This document shows positions 22,030-34,000 of a stretch of 64,000 nt of DNA, piece by piece. The stretch comes from Myrica gale (lineage: Eukaryota; Streptophyta; Magnoliopsida; Fagales; Myricaceae): NCBI GenBank assembly GCA_963930655.1, contig OZ005600.1, positions 16,956,501 through 17,020,500 of the forward strand. Direction: 5' to 3'. The translations under genes were made by a program, and so were the position numbers. The notes beneath the pieces are model-generated. The model made no database searches. It was not told where the DNA came from and worked only from the letters and a program-made list of their open reading frames with translations. Each line of letters opens with the position of its first letter. The first letter of the stretch is position 1.

Positions 22030-24801
22030 CACTGAAATTTATTTAATTACAAAATAATTATTTTATTCTTTTCCTTAAATATTCAAAACTTAGCTTATTA
22101 AATCATTAATATTTTTATTGAAATAAAAATATATTTATCCGTGTACATGTCTCGATTAGGGTTAAATAATACTCATAGGTTTAGATTTAAACCTAAGTCT
22201 CTTTTTATTACACGTACTACATTAAACCTTATATCTAACTATTAATAAATTATTCATGATTAAATCTTAACTTAGACTTTAAACCTCAAATAAAACCCGA
22301 GTAAAACTTAACTAGGGTTCTAATAATATTTAATAAAAGATCATAGCTCTACAACAATATTCCAACTAGCCTAACCCTAATTTCTTATCCAACACAACAA
22401 TGAAAATACCTAAATTATAAATTGCACTTAGGGTTAACTTCTTGCAACTTTCGGCCACTACCATTTATGCACCAATTAATCACAACTTTTCTCCAAGGGT
22501 GATCCCATCCTCCAATCAACAATTTTCACAACCTAATATCTATAAATCAAAACACCAATACCATACACCATACTCATGGCATTCGGCCAACTCATGTTTT
22601 TACCCAATGATTAGTTTTCTTTTATTTCCTTCAATATGCATGCTTCCAATACTTAACATAATCATCTACTATGCATTTAAGGTCATAAATCTTGCACATG
22701 TTAAGTCCAATGTCCAGATCTACACATATTCAAAACTATACATAAAAATCCACATAGCTCATTTTCGGCCATACCCAAAATGTACCCTTTTTCATGCTAA
22801 AAATCATATCATGCATATCCTTTGCATTTGTGACCTAACTAGCATGCATACACTTAATATTTTTATCAAATAATTCCATCAACAATAGATCTACTCTTTA
22901 TTCACACTAATATCCATAGATCTAAACAAGATATCATTTTTCATCACCCAACATATCAAAAACTTAGATCTAACTTCCTTTAACTTGCATTGTTCTCCAT
23001 TTGCATTTTTCTTCACATACAACCTTAGATCTAGGGCTTCCATGGTTAGATCTAGCATGTAAACAACTTAGGGTTCCTAAGCATCCAAGATCTAACAATA
23101 TCAAGGCATCTATCAAAATAAAACTTCAAGATCTTATACATAGGTCATTCGGCCACTCATGCTAACCCAACAAAATCATTTTAGCCTTACCTTGTTGTTT
23201 GTCCAAGCTTGAGCACCTAGAAAATAAAACATCTATGGTTAGTACTTATGATGTTTAAGGCAAGAACATCAATGAACAAATCTTACCTTCACTCTATACC
23301 AACTCTTCCTATCCTTCTCCTCCTTCAAAGATTCGGTCCACCCTCCTTAGAAATGACCAAGCTTGGTTTAAAAGAAGCTCTATGGTGGTGAAGAGGACAT
23401 GGTAAGTTTGAAGAATAATGGTGTCAAATGACTAGGGTTTTCAAGGTAGGACTTTTGTCTACAACAAGAGAGATTTACTTGGCTTTTGGAATGGGTTTTG
23501 GCAAGCTAGATGGAAGTGGTTTAGAGGCAAGATGAAATAGAGCAAACCTTGAACATTGCATGAGAGATTCGGCTAAGGGAAGCAAAAGGGAGAGAGTTGT
23601 GTAAGCTTGTAAGATTCGGCCAAGAGAGGAGAGGTTTGAGAGTGAAAATGCTTGAGTGTTTAGGTCAAGAGAAAATGTGTGAGATTGAGTCTCCCAAAGC
23701 ATTTGACATAAAGCTTGAGAGTGAAATGACAAGAGAGCAAAAGAAAGAGGAAGAGGGGATGGATGGGGTGTTGGCCGACCAAGCTAAGGCCCTTTGTATT
23801 CTCTCTCTTTCTTATTTCTTTTCACCTTTTTCTCTCACATCAATTGTCTCCAAAAGCTTGTCTTGCATTTTGAAATCCTTCTCTCTCTCTTCCCATTCAT
23901 TTCCATCGACATTCACTCCCTTTTCTCACTTTTCTCTTCTCTTTTCACTTCCATGAGTTGTCTCATCAATTCTTACACACTTACACCTTCTTACACATCT
24001 CTTACACATCACATGGCACCTCATTTTAGCTTTCAAATTTCCTCTCCTTGCCTTTCACGTAGAAGCCCTCCTTTGCTTAGTTTGGTTGCTTTTCAACCAA
24101 CCTAGTTACTTCCACATTAATATGCAACTAACTTTCAACTTGGTTTTCACTTATCACCTAACTTATCACTTTATAAGCTCTCTTACTTATCTATCCATTC
24201 CAATAGCTTATCACCTTACAAGTATGATACCTTATCATGTGATAATGGCCTTATCACTCTAAAGGTTTCCTAGCTTATCATGCTTGCTTATCACTATGAT
24301 AAGCAAGTGTGCTTATCAATTAAATCATTTCTAAACTTATCACATAACTACATAGCTTATCATTGAATATTCATATGGAAATTCTAATAATATAGAATAC
24401 ATCATAATATTACATGTCACATAAAATATTTAATCCATGTATTCAAAAGAATTTCATTATTTAATCTATTAATAATTTCGGCTTATACAAGGAAATTATT
24501 TAAGCATAATTCAAATTATATGGTCCATGAATCATATTAGGTAAAAATTTTAATTTGTAAAAGAGGAACTTACTTGAAATTTTCGGCTCTTAGTATAATA
24601 TAATTTATACTTGCATAAAATGGCATATTAATTATTTAAGGAGATTTTATGAAATAAAATCTCATTTTAATCGAAATACCATAACATAAAAATTAGGCCA
24701 TAAATTGGCCAAAACATAGCCCCATTAAGAAATAAAAACTATTACATCGGAAAATAAAATAATACATAAGCAATTACGTAGGAGAAAATCGGGGTCTCAC
24801 A
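20762..24801 (-). repeat. 5' LTR of the Tekay-like element
   Basis: It is a near-identical copy of 11018-15059. Substitutions are scattered: for example C/T in CGCC[C/T]CGAACGG, and differences in the AT microsatellite length near 22000. It carries the same GATAAG cluster at about 24150-24365. As the promoter-bearing LTR it would drive minus-strand transcription. Confidence 0.95.
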
Positions 24802-24806
24802 CTTGT

Positions 24807-26182
24807 ACTTGGACTTGAGGTTGGGGATGACTCAAGGGTGGTGTCCCTCAGCCTTGAGGTGGATGATTTTTCGATGGGTGTTAAAGGTGTGTCGAAATCG
24901 ATCAGGGTTGAGGGAAGGGAGTTGGTTTGTGTTGCAAATAGTGGTCCTGAGATGGTGCTGGAACCATTGGCTATCTATTTTCCAAATGTTGGGAGGGAGG
25001 AAAGATCAGAAAAGTTTGGGGTATCATATTTGGTTTTGGATATGATGTCTTCCTTAAGGCACATGGTGGGGTTGTCTTGTGTGGGTTATGAAGAAGAGCT
25101 GATGAATCTCTTTACTGCCTTGGTAAGGGATAAGTACAGATTTGCACCAAGACACTTAGTAAGTTAGGTGGAAAGTTCCTGAGAGAATTTAAGGTTTTTG
25201 AGTCTTGAATTAATTATGATGGAAAATCCTCGATTTCTAAGAAGGGTAGGAATAAAGGGAGTGCCTTATTAAAGTTTAAATGAAGCCAAAAATTTTAAGT
25301 TGGAATGTAAGAAGGCTTAATAATAGGTCGAAGTGTAAAGGAGTAGGGAATTTGATGCAGGGATGGATGTCGGATTTGGTGTGTCTCTAAGAGACTAAGG
25401 TGGCTTATGTGTCTAGGGCTTTGATTGGGCGGTTGTGGGGTGGGCCTCATGTGAGTTAGTGTAGTTTGGTGGTGGATGACGCCTCGGGGGTATTTTATTA
25501 TTATGGGATATTAGGATGTTGGAGATGGTGGATTCATATATTGGTTCTTTTTCTGTTTTCGTGATATTTAAGAAGCTAAAGGATGAGGTGGGATGTATGT
25601 TTTCTGGAATCTACGGATGTAAGGATGATTGTAGTAGAAGATTGTGTTGGGATGGGCTGGTAGATGTTTTTACTTGGTACAATCTTCCTTGATGTTTAGG
25701 TGGCAATATTAATATAACTCGTTTTCCTAGTGACGCCCAGGCTTAGGTGGGATTGGGAGTGCTAGTGAGGAAGCAAGTTGGTTAGAGAGGTTGTTCGTTT
25801 TCCTGGAGATCGTCTTTTGTTGGATTGGAGTTCAATTCTATCTCTAGAGAGGAAGCAAGTTGGTTAGAGAGGTTGTTCGATGAGGATATGTTTAATGGTG
25901 TGGTTTGTAGCCTCAATGGGGGTACGACACAGGGTCCGGATGATTTTTCTTTAACTTTCTTTCAATCTTTTTGGGAGGTGGACAATGGGAATGTTTTGGC
26001 TACGTTTAATGAGTTTGCTCAACAAGAAATTTTTTATTACAAGTCTAAACGCTGCGTTCATTGTCCTCATTCCTAAGAAGCTAAAAGCAATTGAGCTAAA
26101 GGACTTTTGTCCTATTAGCCTGGTGGGTGGTGTATATAAGATTATTGCTAAGGTGTTGGCTAATAAACTTAAGTTAGTGTTG
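24807..26182 (+). pseudogene. LINE fragment: end of ORF1 region, endonuclease start, first part of RT
   Basis: The LINE resumes after the CTTGT duplication. ORF2 starts at ATG 25280: PKILSWNVRRLNNRSKCKG, then MSDLVCL-stop-ETKV, the apurinic endonuclease N-terminus. Further endonuclease pieces (FSGIYGCKDD) precede an internal deletion. RT begins near 25825: [32 protein letters not shown], then in another frame [11 protein letters not shown] and [20 protein letters not shown] 31-bp segment is duplicated at 25766 and 25850. It is interrupted at 26182 by a short insertion. Confidence 0.88.
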
Positions 26183-26514
26183 TAAAGGTTTAGAAAATCT
26201 ATGGAAAGCGGAAGCAGTAATGCACCAAATTGAACTCCTCGACACCTGTGTGTTGCGAGGTCTTCTATTATTTATAGAAGTATATTTTGTACAAATAAAG
26301 ATAGAATAAACTATACACAGAAATCAACAAATTTGAAATTCAAGTCTTTCCTTCTCTTGTGCTAACATCACCCGTCAATGGTTTTCTGTCGCTAGCATTT
26401 CGTGTCAATGAGTTGGATCTTCATGTGTCAATAATCTAGAGAATTTATTTCCTTTCCTGGTGCTAGCATCACGGGTCAATGAGCTAGAGTCATGATTAAC
26501 TATTCTCTTTAATA
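26183..26514. mobile_element. 332-bp insertion in the LINE, unclassified
   Basis: The LINE reading (LKLVL ... KILTISHNAFVRGRQILDSV) is interrupted exactly here and flanked by a 7-bp direct repeat AGTGTTG (26176-26182, 26515-26521). The insert has no clear terminal inverted repeats and no coding capacity. It includes repeated GCTAGCAT...GTCAATG phrases. It could be a small non-autonomous DNA element or an LTR fragment. Confidence 0.65.
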
Positions 26515-26521
26515 AGTGTTG

Positions 26522-27030
26522 AATAAAATTCTCACCATCTCATAATGCCTTTGTAAGGGGTAGGTAGATTTTGGATTCGGTGATGATTGCCAATGAATGT
26601 ATTCACTCTAGGTTCAGATCCAGTGCGCTAGGATTGTTAAGCAAGTTGGGTATCATTAGGCTTATGACCATGTGAACTAAGACTTTGTTGTATCTTTTGG
26701 GAAGATGTAGGTTTGGTGGTAAATGGTGTAGGTGAATTGCTTTTTGTATCTCTATTGTCAAATTCTCGGTGATGGTGAACGGCTATCCACAATATTTTTT
26801 TGGTGGCTATCGTGGTTTGTGCTAAGGTGACCCTCTCTCACCTCTTCTGTTTCCTTATTGTTATAAAAGCTATAAGCAAGATGAGGGGTTTGATACTGGA
26901 AGTGGTGGAGGCAATGGGGTGTGTATATTGCACTTACTATTTGTTGATGACACTATCATCTTGAGTAGGATAGATGAGAACCAAGTTCGTAACCTTAGAT
27001 GTTTACTCCTTTGTTTTGAGACTGTCTTGG
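26522..27030 (+). pseudogene. LINE reverse transcriptase, middle fragment
   Basis: Translated pieces: SQNAFVRGRQILDSVMIANE, FSVMVNGYPQYFFGGYRGL, CQGDPLSPLLFLIVIEAISKM, then a damaged ADD region (LLFVDDTIILS, visible across frames at about 26935). The CQGDPLSPLLF motif is diagnostic of LINE RT. It is broken at 27030 by the outer copia element. Confidence 0.9.
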
Positions 27031-28324
27031 TGTAAGAATAATGCTCTAAAAATCATTTATCTGAATAATAGTTATTTAGATGTCACATATTTATATTTAT
27101 TTATTGGGTAATATGATGTGATATAAGATGTTACATAGATATTATTGAGTGACATTGTAGAAAAATCATGCCAATGATTAATGAATCAGAGACGGAAAGT
27201 ATGACTCTTCGGTTCCTTGTTCACTTGATGTTTTGTTCTACACCGAGGTATATATTGATGTAGGATAGGTCTATACTCGTTGTGCCTCTATTTAATAGGA
27301 TGATGGGCTTCGTCATTAAGGTAATGACCTTAAGCAAATGAGTGGGTGTAATGTAAGAGTACATGCACTGAACATGATCAAATATGAATACCTTCTAGAA
27401 ATGGTCACTGATGTTGAGAAGGTATTAAACATAATTGGTTTATTGTATCTTTAGACTTGAGAGGTTTATATGGATCTATTTGTTGTGTGCTTCTGCTTTG
27501 ACTGAGTCATTTGATGATGATCTTTCTAGGTCAAAGATTCCATATAACATTAGGTCATGTACATAATAAATGGGTTCGTATAAATGCTCAATAAAGAATC
27601 TACCAGTCTCTTGATGAGGCAATATAATCAATATATCTGTATAAGGTTGGACTAGAAAAGAATCCATTGGCCAATGGTATTTTGTGAAAATATTTTTCAA
27701 AATTAATATATACATATATACTTATTTGTGAAATTGTTTTGGAAACAATTGATAGTCCAACTAGTTACAGAACGTGAATTTAGAATTATATGAGTTTGAG
27801 ACTTAATCGGTGATATGATTCCGGTTCTATTGACTCATGTAGAATATACAATGGTGGAAGGATAAATAAACGAATAATTGTTAACATAAGGGATTTCACA
27901 TATCAATCTCAAATACTCGGGGTAAATTGTATATGTTAATGGACATGATCACAATTAGTAGAAACCTAAAATTCGGAAGGTAAGAATATAAGGGAGTTAA
28001 TGGAAAAAAATGTTTTTACATGTGATCCTACGACCGAGATCAGAAGTCCCTAACGATCTCACTCTATATCACAGCTAGGGTTCAGAAAAAGACTATAAGA
28101 TAGCTTTTTCTACACAGTTGACCATTATGACTTTAAGAAACACTGTGATGGTTATGAGGCATGGAATGAAAGTTCAAGATTCGGACTGCTATATTATGAA
28201 ATCAAACTCAAGGTCTGAGATCAACAAGACCTGAAGATTTTCAAAATTGACAATTCAATCGCAGACAAAGTTCAAGATTGTTTGTTAGGTCAAGTAAGTA
28301 TAATTTTCCGTAAGCAAACTTTCA
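27031..28324 (+). repeat. 5' LTR of the outer copia element
   Basis: 1294 bp, followed by the PBS TTGGTATCAGAGGCAGG at 28325. The first 820 bp align colinearly with 42631-43452, with many substitutions, so it is much older than the Tekay-like element. Confidence 0.9.
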
Positions 28325-28341
28325 TTGGTATCAGAGGCAGG
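28325..28341 (+). other. Primer-binding site of the outer copia element
   Basis: TTGGTATCAGAGGCAGG directly follows the LTR end TTTCA and resembles the tRNA-iMet complement. Confidence 0.85.
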
Positions 28342-28546
28342 TTAGTTGAACCTCATTCTCTTGAGATCTCTATCATAGTTTGTTTAGAATATTCATGTTA
28401 ATCGAATTATGTGATTTGTTTTGAAAATAGTTTTCAAATAAATCATTTTGTTCTTCACGGATTTTGTGAAATCGTGTGAATAAATTTTTTTTTCCAAACC
28501 ATTCGGTTACTGTGAGTGTTTTGGATTTTCTTTTAGGGATTTTTGC

Positions 28547-28858
28547 AATTTAGTCACTGGGTTTTAGTACTGGTGACAAAATGGTCACTAAACTTATTTT
28601 TTTTTTACTTTTTGGTCACTGAGAATACGCAGTGGTGACTTTTCACTCCACCAATCAAACCTCCGTTAAATTTTAACGGAATATGAAGTGGTCGACCCCT
28701 TCATGTAGCGGTCAACCGCTTCATATTCCATTAAAATTTAACGGAGGTTTGACGGATGGAGTGAAAAGTCACCACTACGTATTCTCAATGACCAAAAAGT
28801 AAAAAAAATAAATTCAGTGATAATTTTGTCACCGGTACTAAAACCTAGAGACTAAATT
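28547..28858. mobile_element. Palindromic foldback MITE in the copia leader
   Basis: The two halves are long inverted copies with little spacer. AATTTAGTCACTGGGTTTT at the left pairs with AAAACCTAGAGACTAAATT at the right, and the core (CCTCCGTTAAATTTTAACGG near 28660 and its partner near 28735) continues the stem. About 310 bp in total with no coding capacity. A TSD was not clear. It interrupts the outer copia leader. Confidence 0.8.
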
Positions 28859-29061
28859 TTTAATTTCCTTTTCTTTTAAAAGTCGTAGGAATGGATTTGC
28901 CATTCATGTTTAATAGAAGTTTTTGTTTTTCCTCTTTACGTTTTTATGAGATCAAACGTGAATTCTTTGGATACGCATTAACAATATTTAATCATTTAGA
29001 AATATTTTTATTTTGTATATTATCTTGATTATTTGTATTCGGCGAAAAACATGTTCATAAC

Positions 29062-29513
29062 TGTTGGAAAATCCAATGACACATGGGAGCATCCACATGT
29101 GAGTTTAAATTTAAAAGCTAGAGTTTGAATTATAGTTAAACTGAAGATCTTATGTAGATCTCTATTTTGAATTGAAACTTAGCTGATTTCTCTCCTAAGG
29201 ATTCTCTGTGTGAGATTCCTATGTGTTTATTTAAGAAAATAAACTTGGTGAGAAAAATCAATCGACATATTTTCTAAACACTCACAGAGAAGAACTTTAT
29301 CTCAAGACATCAGGCTTCTATCTTTTAGCCTTGGATCTGAAGGGTGGAATTCACAAGGAGACTCTGGTAGCCTCCTGAACGACTTGAGAGCAGTGTTCGT
29401 GATTCGTTGATTGTTGATCGTGGGGCTGTAAGACGAGCAACCAATATTCCTGCAAACCGGAAGCTCCGCACAAGGTATTTCGGATACCCACTCCGTTTAA
29501 GTAAGATCTAACA
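29062..29513 (+). repeat. 5' LTR of the inner copia element
   Basis: 452 bp, TGTTGG ... TAACA, followed at once by the PBS TTGGTATCAGAGCCAGG (29514). Confidence 0.92.
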
Positions 29514-29530
29514 TTGGTATCAGAGCCAGG
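29514..29530 (+). other. Primer-binding site of the inner copia element
   Basis: TTGGTATCAGAGCCAGG is a standard initiator tRNA-Met complement directly after the LTR. Confidence 0.92.
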
Positions 29531-29994
29531 TTAGCTTGTTTTCACCCAGTATAACATGTTTTTTATTTAATCTATGATGATTGAATAACATGTTTGTTTT
29601 ATTTCGATTTAATTTGTTTAATATTGAAATATATGTTAGCAAGTTAAAAATATGTTATACATGATTTAAAGTATGTTTTTAAATTATGAATGAAATGGAT
29701 CGGGAATTTGTTCTTTGTTCGGTGCAAGAATATGCTATGAATAGTTTTCAGTTTTAATAATGGAGTTGTTTCTTGAAAAAATCACGTGAAAGTGAGATTT
29801 TTTAATTTCTCTAGCTTTACGTTTGTGGATTAGATCTAATTTGTATGCTACACCCTTTGAAATTTGTTTTCGCGGTGGTGTTTTGTTTTTAACAGATATA
29901 CATGCTCTATGAAAATTTGTTTTTGAGATCTGTTTGAAATAAACTTTGAACCTAGTTTTCTTCGTGAAATCCGCACAAGTTAGAAATCTATGAA

Positions 29995-30400
29995 CTGTGA
30001 AGAAAAGGAAAAGGTGGCCAGCGGCATGGTGGGTTGTCGCCTACCACCGACCTGTGGTGCTGGCCGGAGCGCGCCTGGTATGACCGGCGCTGCTCCTCCT
30101 AGCAGCAGATCTGAGGAGGTCTCGGCCTGGGAGGTGGAGACACCTCCAGATGCACACATCAGTGTATCACACGGGTGGATAGGAGGGCTGCCAATCAGCG
30201 GCCACCCGCGCGCCGGTAGGCTGCGCGGTGGCCCTCGCTGGAACGGCCGATAAGCGTCCGGCCCGGCCAGCCGACGGCTGACGGCGGCCAGCACTCCAGG
30301 GAGCCTCAAGCGGCGCCCAGGGATAAGATCCCCGAGTCGCCTGCTTGGGCCAACCTGGTAGGGCTTCCTAAGGCCTACCCGGCCCATAAATCCCATTAGT
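29995..30400 (+). other. GC-rich leader island of the inner copia element
   Basis: Highly GC-rich sequence in an AT-rich leader, with no likely gene. Its end (GCGGCGCCCAGGGATAAGAT ... GCTTGGGCCAACCTGGTAGGGC) matches the end of a similar island in the outer copia element (36170-36540), so it is a conserved leader module rather than a random insertion. Confidence 0.7.
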
Positions 30401-30535
30401 TGGGCAATTTTTTTATAAGGGCCTTTTTCGTTTGGACAATTTTGTTTACGTTTGGGCTATTTTTTGTTAAAGGCCCGGAAAGAGAAAGCCCAATACGTTT
30501 GAGCTGTAAAAACAAAAAGCCAAAATCGTAGGCGC

Positions 30536-30550
30536 GGGGATTCGAACCCC
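30536..30550 (-). other. tRNA T-arm-like hairpin
   Basis: GGGGATTCGAACCCC forms a perfect 4-bp stem. On the minus strand it contains GGTTCGAATCC, an exact match to the pol III B-box consensus. No A-box or cloverleaf was found around it, so this is not called as a tRNA gene. Confidence 0.5.
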
Positions 30551-31055
30551 TGCACGCCAGGCGTGAAGGCAAGAAGCTGACTAGTGATCTACATGTGTGG
30601 CTCACGTCAATCTTCCAATTCTTTTGCATAAATAGGTTTGTATTCTGTAAATATTTTTTTATATTTACTGTTTTATTTAATTCGTTTAAATAAATGACCA
30701 TATATTGAGTGCCTATCCATATTTTTTAAAAAATTATGGATTTTATTCAATGTGCATGTTATAAATTTATTATATTATAATTATTTCTGGCATGATTGTG
30801 AATATGATTTGATATTTATTCATAATAAATTGTTATGAATATTTGTTATGCAATTGAATTAAATTTGTTTAATTTGTGAATTTTATTTAAAAGTCAATTG
30901 GATATTTTTTTCTAACTTACATAGTGGGAGATGATTACTAGCATAGCGAAATTTTCGATCTCATTATGTAGGAAAGAATTTAATGGTCCAGTTAGGATTT
31001 TGGAATAATTTTTTAATATGTGCTAATGTCAAAATCGTGCATTGAATGTAGTGAA

Positions 31056-34000
31056 ATGGCCACAAAAAGTGTAGTTGCTGACCTGACCAAGGGAGAGAAA
31101 TTGGACGGTACTAATTATGACATGTGGCACAGAAAGATACAATACCTGCTGAATGAACAAGAAGTTTTGGAAAATCTGACCTCAAGTATGTCCCAACCTG
31201 AAGATGGGAACACTGCCCAACATCGTCGGGACATTGAGGCTCACAAAGCTTGGGCTAAAAAGGATAGGTGCGCGCGCTTTACTATGTTAAGCAGCATGCA
31301 CAACGATCTGATTTGATAGTTTGAAAACTACTCAACTGCCCAGGAAATGTGGATCCAACTGAAAGCTGCTTATGGGGGTACACCTGCAACTAGGTTGCGT
31401 GCTCTTACCTTGAGGTTTGAACAGTACGTTATGGACCTGAAGCATACCATGACAGTCTATCTGAGAAACATGTCTGCCTTGATCCGTGATCTGAAGGCTG
31501 CAAGTGTTAATCTCACCGATGAGCAACAAGTTCAAGCTGTGATACGTTCATTGCCAGAGTCCGAATGGGGGTAAATGAAACTTGTGTTGACTCATAGTGA
31601 GAATATCAAGACATTTGTTGATATTTCTCGCCATTTAGAGCTGGAGGCGGAGCGCCTTGGAGTGAACCGTCCAATCGCGCTTGTTGCCCAAGGTGGGCCA
31701 CGCAAGGCATTTAGGCCTAAGCGCAAAGCGGCTGAGAAATCAACTGGTACAACAAAGGGTCTTGGGCCAAAGAATGAAAAGACCGCAAAACGCCGCAGAG
31801 GCAAGCGCGCTGGCAAGAAAGATAAGACCAAGATGAAATGTTATAACTGTGGTCAAAAGGGTCACCTCGCTCGTGAGTGCACTGAGCCGAAGAAGGTACC
31901 ATCTGAACCCAACTCTCTCCTTACTTTTTTTTGTTCACATGTATACGTTGCTCGCTCGATCCCTGAATGGATTGTAGATACAGGAGCAACCAAACATGTA
32001 GCGAGAGATTGAGTTGGATTTGTAGATTACAGAAAACTACCAGCAGGTAACCAGTACGTTATTTTGGGTAACGGAACGAGAGAAGAAGTATTAGGAGTTG
32101 GAATTTTTCAACTCAAGATGCGTCTGGGACGTACGTTACTTCTTCATGATGTGCTCTATGCATCTGGTGTTAAATGTAATCTATTTTCAGTTATTTCTAT
32201 GTTAGACTTTGGTTTCAGTTTTCATTTTGATGGGCCACAGATGGATTTTTATTTGAATAAGGCTTTGTATGGACAAAATTTTTTAAACAATGGTTTCTTT
32301 ATGTTGGATTTAGAACGTTCCTATATTTCTTACATTGCTGATAATGATGATGTTATTTCTAACTCTGTGAAATGGCATGCTAGACTAGGATACATAGAAA
32401 AAGATAGAATGGCTAGACTAGCTAGAGAAGGCCTATTGGGGCCTCTCGCTAATGTAAGCCTACCTGTGTGTGAGCCATGTTTAGCCGGTAAAGCATGTTG
32501 AAAACCTTTTGGTAAGGCCCCTAGGGCATCTCATCCTCTAGAATTAATACATTCAGACATTTGCAGACCTATGAACGTAAAGGCACGCCATGGCACATCT
32601 TATTTCCTCACCTTGATAGATGATTATTCTCGTTTCAGTTACGTTTATCTGATCTCCCATCGCTATGAAGCATTGGATTGCTTCAAACGTTTTTTGGCAG
32701 AGGTTGAGAATCAGAAATAGAGGAATTTAAAAATTCTCCGCACTGATCGGGGTCGGGAATATCTATCCACTCAGTTTCAGCAACTGTGTGAGGAAAAAGG
32801 TATACGCAGGCAATTAACAATTCCTGGAACTCCGCAACAAAATGGTGTTGCAGAAAAAATGAATCGTACTTTATTAGAACTGGTTAGATCGATGATGACG
32901 CAGGCCAACCTCCCAATATCTTTCTGGGGGGATGCTCTTCTGACTGCTGCCTACATCCTTAACCGAGTGCCTTCGAAGTCAGTTCCAAACACCCCATATG
33001 AATCTTGGAATGGCGCAAAACCTATTTTGGAGCATTTGCGGCCTTGGGGTTCTGCGGGATTTGTTCACAGCACTTCCCATAGGTTCGGGAAACTAGGCCC
33101 TAGAGCTAACAAACATATCTGTATAAGATACTCTGAAAGCTCGAAGGGATACGTGATGTTTGGTGAATATCCCAATGGAGAAATGACTGAGATAGAGTCG
33201 CGTGATGTCACATTCATTGAGAGTGATTTTCTAGATATCGGTGAAGCAAAGAAAAGTCTTGGACTCTTTGAGTTACAAGAGTTAGAAGGTGTCACATCAT
33301 CTTCTGGTGCAGGTGGGGATTTTGTATCTCATCCTAAAATCACCAGAGAGATTTGTAGTGACTTAGCTACTAGTGGGAGTGTACCAGTAAGTGGGAGTGT
33401 ACCACTAGTGAATGACTCAGAAGGGTCTCAGATACGAAGAAGCGAACGTGGAACTATTCCCCGTTGTCGATTTGAGATTGAAGTGGAATCTTTCATGTGT
33501 GCTCCGTATTACACTGATGAACCTGCTTCATATAAGGAAGCATTAGCTTCACCTGTCTCAAATGAATGGTTGGTTGCTATGAGAGACAAGATAAGTTCAA
33601 TGGCAAAGAACCAAGTGTGGGAATTAGTTGATCTTCCGCCTGGGCGTATGACCATTGGAAACAAATGGGTCTTAAAAATTAAGTGCAACGCAGATGGATT
33701 GATTGATAAGTATAAGGCCCGTCTCGTGGCGAAAGGTTATACCAGAAAGAAGGTATAGACTATGAAGAAACATTCTCCCCAGTGATGAGAATTGCTTCTA
33801 TTCGCCTCATTCTAGCTATTGTTGCATCCTTAGATTTGGAAATTTTCCAAATGGATGTGAAAACAACATTTCTCAATGGAGAACTAGACAAAGAGATCTA
33901 CATGGATAAACCTGTTGGCTTTGAGGCCCAGGGAAAAGAGCGCAAAGTATGCCGGCTCAAACGTTCCATATATGGTCTTAAACAGTCGTCTAGACAGTGG

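Larger units (their letters stand above)
11018..24801 (-). mobile_element. Full-length Tekay-like chromovirus (Ty3/gypsy), 13.8 kb
   Basis: The element is bounded by a perfect TSD CTTGT (11013-11017, 24802-24806). Its two LTRs are 4042 and 4040 bp, with an internal region of 15060-20761. The sense strand is minus: PBS (20743-20754), gag, protease, RT, RNase H, integrase with a C-terminal chromodomain-like tail, a separate downstream ORF, then PPT (15060-15073). The LTR copies differ at about twenty positions that I could spot by eye, roughly 0.5%, which indicates a recent insertion. It is inserted in LINE ORF1 sequence. Clade assignment rests on domain order, the single gag-pol frame and the tail, not on a tree. 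Confidence 0.95.

Noticed and set aside
30530..30620. tRNA gene on the minus strand
   Set aside because: Only the T-arm-like hairpin is present. No D arm, anticodon arm or matching acceptor stem was found.
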